Shown here piece by piece: positions 1-9,016 of a stretch of DNA of 64,000 nt. The position numbers were made by a program, and so were the translations under genes. The notes below the pieces were generated by a model. The model was not told the origin of the DNA. It saw only the letters and a list, made by a program, of their open reading frames with translations, and did not search any database. The stretch's first letter is position 1. Each line of letters begins with the position of its first letter. Source of the stretch: Akkermansia muciniphila. Its GTDB lineage: Bacteria; Verrucomicrobiota; Verrucomicrobiia; Verrucomicrobiales; Akkermansiaceae. The DNA is taken from the NCBI RefSeq assembly GCF_030848305.1, contig NZ_CP114598.1:496001-560000 (forward strand), given 5' to 3'.

Positions 1-858
1 CCGGAAGGCGGAACGGGAACGAAAATAGGGAGCCATCATGCGGAACACCTTTTGACGGTCTCCATCCCCCAGGGAAGCCAGACAATCCACGGCGCGTATG
101 ACGTCCGAAGCTCCGGCAACGGCTTGCCGGTTCAGTTGCACGGCGGGAAAACTTTCTTTCGCCGGCTCATCATTGGCTACCAGCCCCTCCAATCCCTTGC
201 GGATAATCCCGGCGGCATCCGCCAGACGGTTCCTGTCATCCAGAGCATCGGACACGGCCCGGCCCTTCAATTGCCGCGCCACAGCCTGCAACTCCTCCGG
301 CCATAAGGAAATGGCTTCCCTTCCCCGTTCGTCAGGAACCATCCCGCCACCGGACAGAGTACGTTCATACTCTTCCTGGTACAATTCAAACAAAGTCTCC
401 CTCCGGGAAAGGCGCACCTGATTGTGCATGGAAACTGCCACGAATAATTCGTCATCAGACTTTCCGGACGCTCCATACTGCCGCGCCACCTGTTCCCGGA
501 TATTCTTCCAGTCCCTCCGGATGCGTTCACGGGGAATCGCCCCGGAATCCGCCACCCAGGACTGCATGACGCACGCGGCAATTCTTTCCCGGTCCGCCGT
601 CCCTGCCGGATACATCGCCTCCGCTTTCATCCTCACTTCCCGCGGAATGGTCATCACATCCCCCGTCAATACGCTATTCCAATATTCCTCCCTTTCCGAC
701 TCCCGTTCCGGGAATTTTTCCGTACCGGAAGGTTCGGAGAGCGCCGCGTTCTCTTCCCGGATATGGCTTTCCCCCACAATTCCGGGAACCTCTTTCGGAG
801 AACTCCCTTCCATAGGGAGCGTCTCTGCCTGTTTCCTGTCTCCATGATCCTCCATCAT
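1..858 (-). CDS. Hypothetical protein, possibly phage-derived (3' end beyond window)
   Basis: The minus strand is open without a stop from an ATG at 858 to the left edge, at least 286 codons, so the C-terminus is outside the window. The start ATG overlaps the stop of the upstream gene (TGATG), which argues for translational coupling. The visible protein is hydrophilic and rich in Glu, Arg and Ala, with long predicted helical stretches and no signal peptide, membrane segment or recognised catalytic motif. Such charged helical pairs are common among phage virion or ejection proteins, but that is inference from composition and coupling only. I do not recognise the family. Confidence 0.6.
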   Translation of the reverse strand, partial: MMEDHGDRKQAETLPMEGSSPKEVPGIVGESHIREENAALSEPSGTEKFPERESEREEYWNSVLTGDVMTIPREVRMKAEAMYPAGTADRERIAACVMQSWVADSGAIPRERIRRDWKNIREQVARQYGASGKSDDELFVAVSMHNQVRLSRRETLFELYQEEYERTLSGGGMVPDERGREAISLWPEELQAVARQLKGRAVSDALDDRNRLADAAGIIRKGLEGLVANDEPAKESFPAVQLNRQAVAGASDVIRAVDCLASLGDGDRQKVFRMMAPYFRSRSAFR

Positions 859-2156
859 CACTTTCTTTCTTTTTCGTTATTCATATCTGAAAACCCCACC
901 CAGCCGGCATCCTGGAGGCGTTTCTCTTTCTCAAAAACCTTTTCCATCTCCGCCGCCGGCTGCTCCGGGGCCCTCTTCACCGCCTCCGCCAATTCCGTCT
1001 GGACACGCTTCCATTCCTCTGCCGCGCGGGCATCATCAGGCGGCCCCCACGCGCCATTCCGGAACATGGAGGACAGGCGCCGGGAAGCAGCGCGACGCAA
1101 TTCGCGGGGTATTCCCGACATTACCTCGCGCCGCCGGAGCAGCCTTTCCACCTGAACGGCTGGCAAACCTGAAGTGGCCACTTCTATCAGGGCATCAGCA
1201 TCTTCCTCCCCCCCGCAGTCCTCATCAATCAGAGAGGTCATGCGACACAACAGCATATCGTCCTCCGGAATGCTGATACCGGAAAATTCCGCCGTCTGCC
1301 TCCGGTCGCGGGAAGCCGTATAACGCCTCAACTGCTCGGAACTGATCAAGCCATGCTTCTCCGCATTCGCCAATCCGTCATCCCGCAGCAACCCGCCGCC
1401 GGACACAGTGGCCGCCAGAGCATCCGCATAACGCCGCTTCAACTCCCCATACGCCGCAGCAGCCTCTTCCGCCACCTTCTTTTCCTCCGGAGTTTCCGGC
1501 ATCTTCTCCTGCCGGGAAACGAGACGTACCGCAGCAGCAGGATCACGGCGAACCTCCTCCACCGCCCGATTCAGCGCTGCGCGGGAATGCGCTTCCTCCG
1601 CCATACGGGAAGCCTCGTCTCCCGTTACAAATATTCCGCTGCCCTCCCTAATCCTGCGTTCGGCCAGAGCGGCCTCTCCCTGCTCCACGGCGGACTCCAC
1701 CCCCCCGGCCCAAAACCGGCGCGCCTCCTCCAACTGCCCCAGACGGGACATCTTCTGCAAATAAATGCTCCCGGCCGTCTCCAGATTCTCCCTCGCCAGG
1801 GCCACGCGCTCCCTCACCGGGCCGGACATCCGGGCAGGCAGATAGGAAGGAAGCCGTTCTGTCAGCGCCTTCTTCCATCTCTCCTGAAGGTGTTCCGAAT
1901 CCCCTCCTGCTTCCAGCTCCCGCATCACGTCCTGTTCAAAACGGTACATCCCGTCACGGGCCTGCGCCCATTGGCCGGCATCCCTCACCTCCTGCATTTC
2001 CTTCAGCGCAGCTCCAGCCGCTCCGGACACATCCATCACGCCCGCCGCCAGGTCCCGCACACTGGCGGCCTGTGCTTCAAAAGCATTCAACGGAATCACG
2101 CCGGACAAATCCGGAGCCACATGCAACATTCCAAAATCCTGTATTCGTATAGCCAT
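858..2156 (-). CDS. Hypothetical helical protein, possibly phage-derived
   Basis: About 432 residues from the ATG at 2156 (MAIRIQDFGMLHVAP); an in-frame ATG lies 48 bases upstream at 2204, but the start at 2156 has a GGAAG about nine bases before it. After a short N-terminal segment the protein is almost all charged helix (many E, R, A), with no signal peptide, no membrane segment and no catalytic motif that I recognise. Its stop overlaps the start of the following gene. The layout of two large coupled helical proteins resembles phage internal-virion or tape-like genes, but no capsid, portal, integrase or lysis gene is visible here, so the origin stays a guess. Confidence 0.65.
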   Translation of the reverse strand: MAIRIQDFGMLHVAPDLSGVIPLNAFEAQAASVRDLAAGVMDVSGAAGAALKEMQEVRDAGQWAQARDGMYRFEQDVMRELEAGGDSEHLQERWKKALTERLPSYLPARMSGPVRERVALARENLETAGSIYLQKMSRLGQLEEARRFWAGGVESAVEQGEAALAERRIREGSGIFVTGDEASRMAEEAHSRAALNRAVEEVRRDPAAAVRLVSRQEKMPETPEEKKVAEEAAAAYGELKRRYADALAATVSGGGLLRDDGLANAEKHGLISSEQLRRYTASRDRRQTAEFSGISIPEDDMLLCRMTSLIDEDCGGEEDADALIEVATSGLPAVQVERLLRRREVMSGIPRELRRAASRRLSSMFRNGAWGPPDDARAAEEWKRVQTELAEAVKRAPEQPAAEMEKVFEKEKRLQDAGWVGFSDMNNEKERK

Positions 2157-2270
2157 CGTTAACGGCTTCCAAGCTAGAGAGCGGATGGAACGGACGGCAT
2201 CCATTCCAAACCGTCACCGTCCGACACTTGCCACTTGCCAAAACCGGGCCGTTCCAACACAATCATCCCT

Positions 2271-3062
2271 ATGCCCCGCATTCGTTTCATTGCCGCATAT
2301 GACGGACGCCCCTACCTGGGCTGGCAAAGCCAGCCGGGAGGCCGGACCGTCCAGGACGTGCTGGAACGAGCCTTTTCCGGGCTCTTTGGGACCTCCTGCC
2401 GCATCCACGGTTCCGGCAGGACAGACGCCGGCGTTCATGCGCTGGGCCAGGTTTTTCATGCAGACGCTCCGGATACCCACCGCATTCCTGCAGACAAATG
2501 GCCTGCTGCGCTCAACACGCGCCTGCCCCGAACCATCCGGATTACCCATGCGGAATACGTTCCGCCCGGTTTCCATGCCCGGTTCAGCGCCACGGGAAAA
2601 ACCTACCGTTACTGTATTTCACGCGCGCCCATCCTCAACCCTTTTGACGCCGGGCTGGCCTGGCACCGCCCTCTGGCATGGAGCGTGGATATTCTGGAAC
2701 AGGCGGTACACCTGTTCCGGGGAACGCATAACTTCACTGCCTTTGCCGCCCTGCGCGGCAATGAACCGCGCCCTATTCCGGAGGATTACTTCCGCCGGAC
2801 CATCATGCAGGCGCAAGTGGAACAGGCGGGGGAACATGTCTTCATCACCTTTACCGGAACGGGCTTCCTCTACAAAATGGTGCGCCTCATGACGGGCGCC
2901 GCCCATGAAGCCGCACGGGGAAAAATAACGCTGGACGAACTGGCGCGCCTCATCAACGTTCCGCTCCCGGATGACAAAAGCCCGTTTTGCGCCCCGCCGG
3001 ACGGACTCACGCTGATGCAGGTCCACTACCCGGAAGAAACGTTCGGAGACAAAAAGAAATAA
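2271..3062 (+). CDS. truA: tRNA pseudouridine(38-40) synthase TruA
   Basis: TruA isomerises uridines 38-40 in the anticodon arm of many tRNAs to pseudouridine, in the cytoplasm. The 263-residue protein begins MPRIRFIAAYDGRPYLGWQ, typical of the family, and has the catalytic motif SGRTDAGVHA with the nucleophilic Asp at residue 52. The C-terminal half has the usual FLYKMVR segment. The ATG at 2271 is preferred over an in-frame TTG at 2235 because the family starts right at this sequence. It converges on nadD, leaving only 19 bases between the two stops. Confidence 0.95.
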   Translation: MPRIRFIAAYDGRPYLGWQSQPGGRTVQDVLERAFSGLFGTSCRIHGSGRTDAGVHALGQVFHADAPDTHRIPADKWPAALNTRLPRTIRITHAEYVPPGFHARFSATGKTYRYCISRAPILNPFDAGLAWHRPLAWSVDILEQAVHLFRGTHNFTAFAALRGNEPRPIPEDYFRRTIMQAQVEQAGEHVFITFTGTGFLYKMVRLMTGAAHEAARGKITLDELARLINVPLPDDKSPFCAPPDGLTLMQVHYPEETFGDKKK

Positions 3063-3081
3063 ATTGGAACCAGCCGTCCTT

Positions 3082-3663
3082 CTAGACGCGTGCCGCGCCG
3101 TACAGCCCTTCCCTCCTGATCAGCTCCTCCACCTTCCGGTTCAGATGGGGAACCGGACATACGCCCGAACGCAAATCATACCGTATGCGGGTGGAAGAAG
3201 CGGGTTCATCCCCTTCAATGAAAAGGGCGCGCACCCCTTTCCTGGGTGATGGAGCCCCGCCGCGGCGGTAAACAATGAACGTCACCAGGCTGGACAAATA
3301 TTCCCAGCGTCCCCACTGTTCCAGAGAATCCCACTGATCCTTGCCCATCAGCCAGAACAATTCCGCACCGGGATAACGCTCCGCCGTCCGCTCAGCCACC
3401 CTCCATGACCATGAAGGAGGCGGAAGTTCCAAATCCGTCCGGTCAAGCACAGCCCAATCCAGCCCTTGAAGAGCCAGCTCAATCATCCGGCAACGCTGGT
3501 CATCCGTCACGGAGGGGGCCTGTTCCTTCAGCGGAGACAGGGAACACGGCATAAACAGCACGCGGTCCATTCCGTAATATTTCCGTGCATGCCCGGCCAC
3601 GCAAACATGCCCCTCATGCACGGGATCAAACGAACCGCCGAAAATACACAGCTTCACCGTCAT
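3082..3663 (-). CDS. nadD: Nicotinate-nucleotide adenylyltransferase NadD
   Basis: This enzyme transfers AMP from ATP to nicotinate mononucleotide, making the direct precursor of NAD. The 193-residue protein has the nucleotidyltransferase signature GGSFDPVHEGH at residues 9-19, with the HxGH-type His pair, and the C-terminal SSTRIR motif that binds ATP phosphates. Length matches the family. It lies ten bases behind the M23 peptidase gene on the same strand and is probably cotranscribed with it. The ATG at 3663 is the natural start. Confidence 0.95.
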   Translation of the reverse strand: MTVKLCIFGGSFDPVHEGHVCVAGHARKYYGMDRVLFMPCSLSPLKEQAPSVTDDQRCRMIELALQGLDWAVLDRTDLELPPPSWSWRVAERTAERYPGAELFWLMGKDQWDSLEQWGRWEYLSSLVTFIVYRRGGAPSPRKGVRALFIEGDEPASSTRIRYDLRSGVCPVPHLNRKVEELIRREGLYGAARV

Positions 3664-3673
3664 CCAGCAGAAG

Positions 3674-4351
3674 TCAGAGTCCTTCCGTTCCCTTGTAAGG
3701 CAGAAACCCGCCGATGGGGACGCGCACCATCCTTTTCTCCAGAGGCAGGCGACGGAAGCGGGTAATAAAATCCGTCAGGCGGCCGTAATTGCGCTCCGTC
3801 TTGGGAATCCCCTGATGGCCGCAATTCACATCCGGGTTGTAATGCAGCTCAACATGAAGATGGGCAGGATACATGCCGCGGTTCGTGCCGATAGTGCCTA
3901 CCTGGGTGCCGCGCAGCACCAACTGTCCCAGCACAACGTTAATATCGTTCAAATGGGAATAAAGCGTCTGGCAGCAAAGAACCTTTCCGGACTTGGGTTC
4001 ACGGAAAGCATGGCGCACAATCACCACCTTTCCCCACGCGCCCCGGGCATCCGCCGCATAAGTTACCACCCCGTGGCCTACGGAATAAACGGGATCGCCC
4101 AGATCGGAATTGCCTCCTTTATTGCCGTTCCAATCCTCGCCCATGTGACGGGGACTTTTCAGGCGCAAACCGCGGGACCGGTAATAGCCGTTGCCGTCAG
4201 GCTTCCCTACCGGAAAATCAAAACCGTCACAAAGAGGAACAAGCGCAAACTTGCTGTCCCGCCGGGCCATGTAAACGGGAGCGCTCTCGCTGATCAACGC
4301 GGAACCGGTCAGAAAAACCAGCGCCAGCAGTAAAAAACGGAAATAGGACAT
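3674..4351 (-). CDS. M23-family metallopeptidase, exported
   Basis: A secreted or periplasmic LytM-type peptidase, a family that cuts peptidoglycan cross-bridges. From the ATG at 4351 the protein begins with a clear signal peptide (MSYFRFLLLALVFLTGSA), which is why that start is chosen over the ATG at 4399. The Zn-binding motifs are visible: H-x3-D in RHMGEDWNG and HLHVE near residue 165, so the enzyme is probably active. The M23 fold fills most of its 225 residues and no LysM or SPOR domain is present. It is upstream of nadD with a ten-base gap. The substrate cannot be told from the sequence. Confidence 0.85.
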   Translation of the reverse strand: MSYFRFLLLALVFLTGSALISESAPVYMARRDSKFALVPLCDGFDFPVGKPDGNGYYRSRGLRLKSPRHMGEDWNGNKGGNSDLGDPVYSVGHGVVTYAADARGAWGKVVIVRHAFREPKSGKVLCCQTLYSHLNDINVVLGQLVLRGTQVGTIGTNRGMYPAHLHVELHYNPDVNCGHQGIPKTERNYGRLTDFITRFRRLPLEKRMVRVPIGGFLPYKGTEGL

Positions 4352-4538
4352 GGGAACGAAAGTCCTTTGTATGCTAAACGGCTCCCTACTCCGTATCAAG
4401 CGGAATTCCCCGCATGTCGAAGTTAGAATTCACTAACACGCTGTCCCCTGTTTCCCGATTCCTTTCAACTTGACAGCAAAGCCCCCGTATGAAAGAAGGG
4501 AGGAGCGACTCCGTATTTTTCAACACACTTTTTTCTGC

Positions 4539-6617
4539 ATGAATAAGCTAACAACACTCTTCCTCGGAACAGTTCTCTCTTCCTCCATGCTTCCCGGCTG
4601 GACCGCAGCACCGCCCAAACCATACGGCGCAATTCCTACACCTGCCCAAATCAAATGGCAGCGCATGGAATTCTACGGTTTCATCCACTTTGGCCTGAAT
4701 ACGTTCACGGGACGGGAATGGGGTTACGGCGATGAAGACCCGAAAATCTTCAACCCCACGGATTTTAATGCCTCCGATATCGTCTCCACCTTTAAAAAAG
4801 GCGGAATGAAAGGAATGATTTATACGGCCAAACATCATGACGGCTTCTGCGCCTGGCCCACCAAATCCACGGACCACAACATCACCAAAAGTCCTTGGAA
4901 AAACGGCAAAGGAGATGTAGTCAGGGAATTCGCCCTTGCCTGCAAAAAGCATGGTATCAAATTCGGCACCTACCTCAGCCCCTGGGACCGCAACAACGCG
5001 GATTACGGCAAAGATGGCTACCTGGACGTTTACTATAAACAAATCCGGGAATTGCTGACCAATTACGGGCCTGTCTTTGAAATCTGGTTTGACGGAGCCA
5101 ATGGAGGAGACGGCTATTACGGAGGAGCCAGGGAAAAGCGCAATATCGGTGACGCGGAAAAATACTATAACTTTGAAAAAATCGTGGAAATGATCCGCAA
5201 AATCCAGCCCGGCTGCATCATCTGGGGAGCGGGCCACCACGGAGACGCCCGCTGGGGAGGCTCCGAAAAAGGCCACGTCAATTATCCCCATTGGAGCACC
5301 GTAGGGCTGAACGGCGGAGGCGGAGGCACCGGCATGCGCGGCGGAGAACGCTGGGTGCCGGCGGAAGGAGACACCACCATCAACCATGCCGGCTGGTTCT
5401 GGCATCAGGGACAGGCATCCCGCGTCAAATCCCCTGAAGAACTTATGCAGGTATGGTTTGATTCCGTAGGCCGCGGAGCTAACCTCATTCTGAACGTGGC
5501 GGCGGACAAAACAGGCAGACTGGATCCTGCGGATGTCAAATCCCTGCTGGAATTCAAGGAACTGCGCGATAAGCTATATGCTAGGGATTACGCGTTGGGA
5601 GCAACCGTCACAGCCAGCCAGACGCGCGGCAACGACAAAAAATTCTCTCCCTCCAACATGACGGACGGCAACATTGAAACCTACTGGGCCGTGGAAGATG
5701 ACAATCTGACCCCCACCGCCATTATTACGCTGCCCAAACCCGCCACTTTCGACGTCATCCGGCTGCGCGAACAAACACGCCTGGGACAACGCGTGGACTC
5801 CTTCAATATTGACGCTTTCATCAATGGCAAATGGGTTTGTATCGACAATGAAGGGAAAACCATCGGCAACCAGGTCATGCGCCGCCTGCCCCGCCCCATC
5901 ACCACCCAGAAACTGCGTCTGCGCATCACGGGCAGCCAGGCCACGCCCTGCATCTCGGAATTCTCCCTCTTCCGCCAGCCCGCGGGCGCCGTACGGCCCT
6001 CCATTTTCCGCCGCGGAGACAACCTTATCATCATCGCGGACGGCAAAAATAAAATCCTGTACACGACGGACGGCAGCGAACCCAAGGCAGGATCTCCCGT
6101 TTACAGCCAGGGTGCTAAATTTACGAAGTGCGGCACTGTCAAAGCCCGCTGCCAATTCTCCAACGGTAAACTGGGCCCCGTCAGCCAGGCCAAATTCGGC
6201 ATCAGCAAAACCGGATGGAAAGTGAAAACCGCCACATCCGGAAATGCGGCGGCGGCCATCGACGACAACCCGGAAACCTCCTGGCTAGCCAAGGCGGAAG
6301 CGCCTCAATCCTTTGTGGTGGATATGGGAAAACCGTACCAGGTTTCCAGCTTCTCCTACCTTCCCAGACAGGATGGGAAAACCTCCGGCATGACGGATAA
6401 ATACCAATTTGAAGTAAGCGCGGATGGGAAGAACTGGACGAAAGCGGCGGAAGGGGAATTCTCCAATCTGCGCGCCAACCCCATTGAGCAATCCATTAAT
6501 CTCAAGAACGTGAATGAACCCGTGCGTTATTTCCGCTTCATCGGCACCAGATCTCTGGACGGCAACAGCGCCTCCGCCGCGGAAATAAACGTTTTCGGCA
6601 CTCCCGCAGACAAATAA
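4539..6617 (+). CDS. Alpha-L-fucosidase, GH29, with discoidin-type domains
   Basis: A secreted fucosidase that probably removes terminal fucose from mucin O-glycans or similar host glycans. The 692-residue protein, starting at MNKLTTLFLG, opens with a signal peptide. The catalytic domain (about 40-360) carries YGFIHFGLNTF, AKHHDGFCAWPT and EIWFDGANG, whose Asp (residue 185) is the expected GH29 nucleophile. Then come an F5/8C (discoidin-like) domain (about 365-490), a chitobiase-C-like segment around YTTDGSEP, and a second F5/8C domain at the C-terminus, all probably carbohydrate-binding. The ATG at 4539 replaces the longer reading from 4470 because the signal peptide starts there. A strong terminator follows. 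Confidence 0.93.
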   Translation: MNKLTTLFLGTVLSSSMLPGWTAAPPKPYGAIPTPAQIKWQRMEFYGFIHFGLNTFTGREWGYGDEDPKIFNPTDFNASDIVSTFKKGGMKGMIYTAKHHDGFCAWPTKSTDHNITKSPWKNGKGDVVREFALACKKHGIKFGTYLSPWDRNNADYGKDGYLDVYYKQIRELLTNYGPVFEIWFDGANGGDGYYGGAREKRNIGDAEKYYNFEKIVEMIRKIQPGCIIWGAGHHGDARWGGSEKGHVNYPHWSTVGLNGGGGGTGMRGGERWVPAEGDTTINHAGWFWHQGQASRVKSPEELMQVWFDSVGRGANLILNVAADKTGRLDPADVKSLLEFKELRDKLYARDYALGATVTASQTRGNDKKFSPSNMTDGNIETYWAVEDDNLTPTAIITLPKPATFDVIRLREQTRLGQRVDSFNIDAFINGKWVCIDNEGKTIGNQVMRRLPRPITTQKLRLRITGSQATPCISEFSLFRQPAGAVRPSIFRRGDNLIIIADGKNKILYTTDGSEPKAGSPVYSQGAKFTKCGTVKARCQFSNGKLGPVSQAKFGISKTGWKVKTATSGNAAAAIDDNPETSWLAKAEAPQSFVVDMGKPYQVSSFSYLPRQDGKTSGMTDKYQFEVSADGKNWTKAAEGEFSNLRANPIEQSINLKNVNEPVRYFRFIGTRSLDGNSASAAEINVFGTPADK

Positions 6618-6641
6618 AACCTCCCAGGCTTTCCCCACCAG

Positions 6642-6676
6642 GGCATTCCGGTTTTTACGGCCGGAATGCCTTTTTT
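6642..6676 (+). terminator. Rho-independent terminator after the fucosidase gene
   Basis: A perfect 10-base stem (GGCATTCCGG / CCGGAATGCC) with a 9-base loop is followed by six T, 25 bases after the fucosidase stop. Confidence 0.9.
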
Positions 6677-7142
6677 GCGGCACGAATTCATTTTTGCGAA
6701 ACAGGTTCCGACACAAACTGGCATCAAAACAAGCAGGAGAATATAAGCCGGAATTCCTCCCAACTCATCCTGCAGCGCTTCAGCAGGCTGGGAATATCCC
6801 GTATATTGCCGCAACGGCCAAAGGGTCAAAGAGACGGTCCGGCATGGCTGCATCTTCAGACCCAGCGATATGCGGAACATATTGAAATCGGCAAGAGCCC
6901 TGCAACCCCATACCAACGGCAGGCCCCCGGGAAAAACGCCTGCTTCCTGAAATCAGCCACGATATCATCTCCAGAAGGTTCTGTTCCGTCTCCTGTCTGT
7001 ATAGACAATCTTCTTATCGTCTGGAAACCCGGCACTTTCCTTACATCGTAAAATCTATTTTAAGCAAACAACGGACAGAACCGGTCAACTCGGCAGGAGA
7101 TTTCCGTAAAACAGAAGATTTCCTTTTCAAAAATCAGGCATG
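6677..7142. other. Intergenic stretch with no recognised gene
   Basis: About 470 bases between the terminators of two convergent genes. Short open frames exist on both strands, but none has a convincing start, composition or recognisable product. I see no tRNA-like fold and no repeat. It could be a decayed gene or simply spacer. Confidence 0.5.
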
Positions 7143-7171
7143 AAAAAGGGCGCATCCGAAAGGATGCGCCC
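7143..7171 (-). terminator. Rho-independent terminator after the pseudopilin gene
   Basis: A 10-base perfect stem (GGGCGCATCC / GGATGCGCCC) with a GAAA loop on the plus strand; read on the minus strand it is followed by a T run. It lies 27 bases past the pseudopilin stop. Confidence 0.9.
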
Positions 7172-7197
7172 TGTACAAAATCATACTGCCGGCAAAC

Positions 7198-7956
7198 TTA
7201 TTCCTGGCCGCTGAAATCGGGCGTGAGGATCAGGAACTGGTCGCTGATGTCCTTGCCCCTTCTCTTGGGAATGAAGGTATCCTGAAGGTTGTCGTTGTCG
7301 TCCAGTTCCAGAGTCTTGGCGCTCTGGGCAGTCGTGAAAATCAGAACCTTGCCACGGAAGCTTTCCGGGTCGAAACGCACGGCATTGCCGGCCACAACGG
7401 TGCTGCCGTCTTCACCGGGAAGCACGGAAGTGACCATCAGGGGATATTCCCCTACGGAACTTCCAATACCTACCTTCTTGTTATTGTCGCCCTTGCGCAT
7501 GACATAGGAAATGCCCACTTCACCGGGGGTCAGGGCCTGTCCGTCGTAAATTTCGCCGTTGGGAGTAACGGTGGAACCGCCGGAAGGAGTCTGAACCTTG
7601 GCGTAGAAGTTGCTTTCGGAAACAGACTCATTGCCCAGAAGCTGGCGGAAATAGTCATTGGAAGTATCGCCCTGAAGCGCGCCCAGGCCGCTCATGTAAT
7701 TATGCTGGGCCACAACGCGGTCGGCAGTGATGTCATCGGGGAAATTGCCCAGTTTGCTGTTGGCCTTGAACTCGTTCATCGCCACACCCACGTTCTTCAT
7801 GTTGGTCAGGGCCTGCATCTGGTCGCCTTTGTTGATCTGATTCAGAATAGGACCATATGCCACGGAAGCCAGCAGGGCGATAATGGCAATGACAACCAAA
7901 AGTTCAATCAGGGTAAACCCCCTGCGTAACTGGCGTGTTGCAAAAGATACTTTCAT
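7198..7956 (-). CDS. Type II secretion / prepilin-type N-terminal methylation protein
   Basis: A pseudopilin-like exported protein of 252 residues. The prepilin signature is textbook: short basic leader MKVSFATRQLRRG, then FTLIELLVVIAIIALLAS, giving a prepilin-peptidase site after the Gly and a Glu at mature position 5. The rest is a soluble domain of unknown fold without the Cys or Ca-site pattern of a classic GspG. Verrucomicrobia and Planctomycetes encode many such stand-alone proteins, and their role is usually unknown. No secretion or pilus gene is adjacent, so function in type II secretion is only a family-level assumption. Confidence 0.85.
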   Translation of the reverse strand: MKVSFATRQLRRGFTLIELLVVIAIIALLASVAYGPILNQINKGDQMQALTNMKNVGVAMNEFKANSKLGNFPDDITADRVVAQHNYMSGLGALQGDTSNDYFRQLLGNESVSESNFYAKVQTPSGGSTVTPNGEIYDGQALTPGEVGISYVMRKGDNNKKVGIGSSVGEYPLMVTSVLPGEDGSTVVAGNAVRFDPESFRGKVLIFTTAQSAKTLELDDNDNLQDTFIPKRRGKDISDQFLILTPDFSGQE

Positions 7957-8112
7957 TGTTGGATATGATGGAATGTTTACAGTTTAAGAAAACCGTACGT
8001 GGTTATCTATGTTCGTTTCTACTATTAACGCGATTTCCCAGTCAGGACAAGCATATTCTCATAAAAATCTTGGCCCTGCAAGGGCGTGAAAACTCCGCCT
8101 CCGCCCCCCTTG

Positions 8113-8136
8113 CAAAAGGCCCGGGCCCCCCCGGGC
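8113..8136 (-). terminator. Probable terminator after rph
   Basis: An 8-base stem (GGCCCGGG / CCCGGGCC) followed on the minus strand by TTTT, 15 bases beyond the rph stop. The stem is strong but the T run is short. Confidence 0.65.
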
Positions 8137-8150
8137 CACAGGGGAAATTC

Positions 8151-8963
8151 CTACCTGCCGCTGCCGAAAAAGGAACTCAACCCTTCCAAAGCTCCGGCGT
8201 CCGGCCTGTCCTCCTCGGCAATCACCTGCCGCTGGAGTTCTGCAATCTCTTCCAGCCCCTTGCGGCCTAATTCCAGCATCCTGTTCATCTGGTCAGCCGT
8301 GAACACGGCCTCTTCACCGGAACCCTGCACCTCCACAAACTCTCCCTGGTCGGTCATCACCAGATTCATGTCCACTTCCGCATCCTTGTCCTCCACATAG
8401 CAGAGATCCAGCAGAGCCTCTCCCCCCAGTATTCCCACGGATACGGCGGAAACCAGCCTCTTCATGGGAGACTCCGCCAGTTTTCCTTCCGCGACAAGCT
8501 TGTTTACGGCAATGGCCAGAGCTACGGAAGCCCCGGTAATGGAAGCGGTGCGGGTACCGCCATCAGCCTGTAAGACGTCGCAGTCCACCCAAATCGTGCG
8601 CTGGCCAATCTTGCCCAGATCCACGGCCGCCCTCAGAGAACGGCCGATCAGACGCTGGATCTCGCTGGAACGTCCGTCCAGTTTCCCCGCCGTAATATCC
8701 CGGCGTTTACGGTCAAGCGTGGAATAGGGAAGCATGGAATACTCCGCCGTCAGCCATCCTCCCTCCACACGCTGAACCTTCATCCAGCGGGGCACATCCT
8801 CCTCAATCGTAACGGCGCAAATCACCTTGGTGCGTCCGAAAGTCACCAGCACGGAAGCCGTGGCATTCGGGGCAATACCCGTTTCAAAGCTGATCGGACG
8901 CAACTGGTCCACAAGTCGTTTATCCTGACGTTCCATGCGGGGAATCATGACGGATGCCGTCAT
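8151..8963 (-). CDS. rph: Ribonuclease PH
   Basis: A phosphorolytic 3'-5' exoribonuclease that trims tRNA 3' ends, acting as a ring-shaped hexamer in the cytoplasm. The body (LRPISFETGIAPNATASVLV, then LPYSTLDRKRRD and QADGGTRTASITGA) follows the family closely, including the phosphate-binding GGTRTA segment. The start is uncertain: ATG codons lie at 8963, 8948 and 8936, with a TTG at 8972, and none has a good ribosome-binding site. The ATG at 8963 gives 270 residues, slightly long; 8936 gives 261, nearer the family norm. It is divergent from the phosphodiesterase gene. Confidence 0.93.
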   Translation of the reverse strand: MTASVMIPRMERQDKRLVDQLRPISFETGIAPNATASVLVTFGRTKVICAVTIEEDVPRWMKVQRVEGGWLTAEYSMLPYSTLDRKRRDITAGKLDGRSSEIQRLIGRSLRAAVDLGKIGQRTIWVDCDVLQADGGTRTASITGASVALAIAVNKLVAEGKLAESPMKRLVSAVSVGILGGEALLDLCYVEDKDAEVDMNLVMTDQGEFVEVQGSGEEAVFTADQMNRMLELGRKGLEEIAELQRQVIAEEDRPDAGALEGLSSFFGSGR

Positions 8964-9016
8964 CTTTTTCAAATGGAAAGATGGAATTCCCCTTCCAAAC
9001 AGCTAATATCCCTCCC

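Noticed and set aside
4422-4436. Inverted repeat GTTAG...CTAAC upstream of the fucosidase
   Set aside because: Arms of only five bases, likely by chance, with no second copy seen.
6527-6916. Open frame of 129 codons on the minus strand after the fucosidase
   Set aside because: It overlaps the end of the fucosidase gene, crosses a clear terminator and gives an unstructured, Cys/Pro-rich product without a plausible start.
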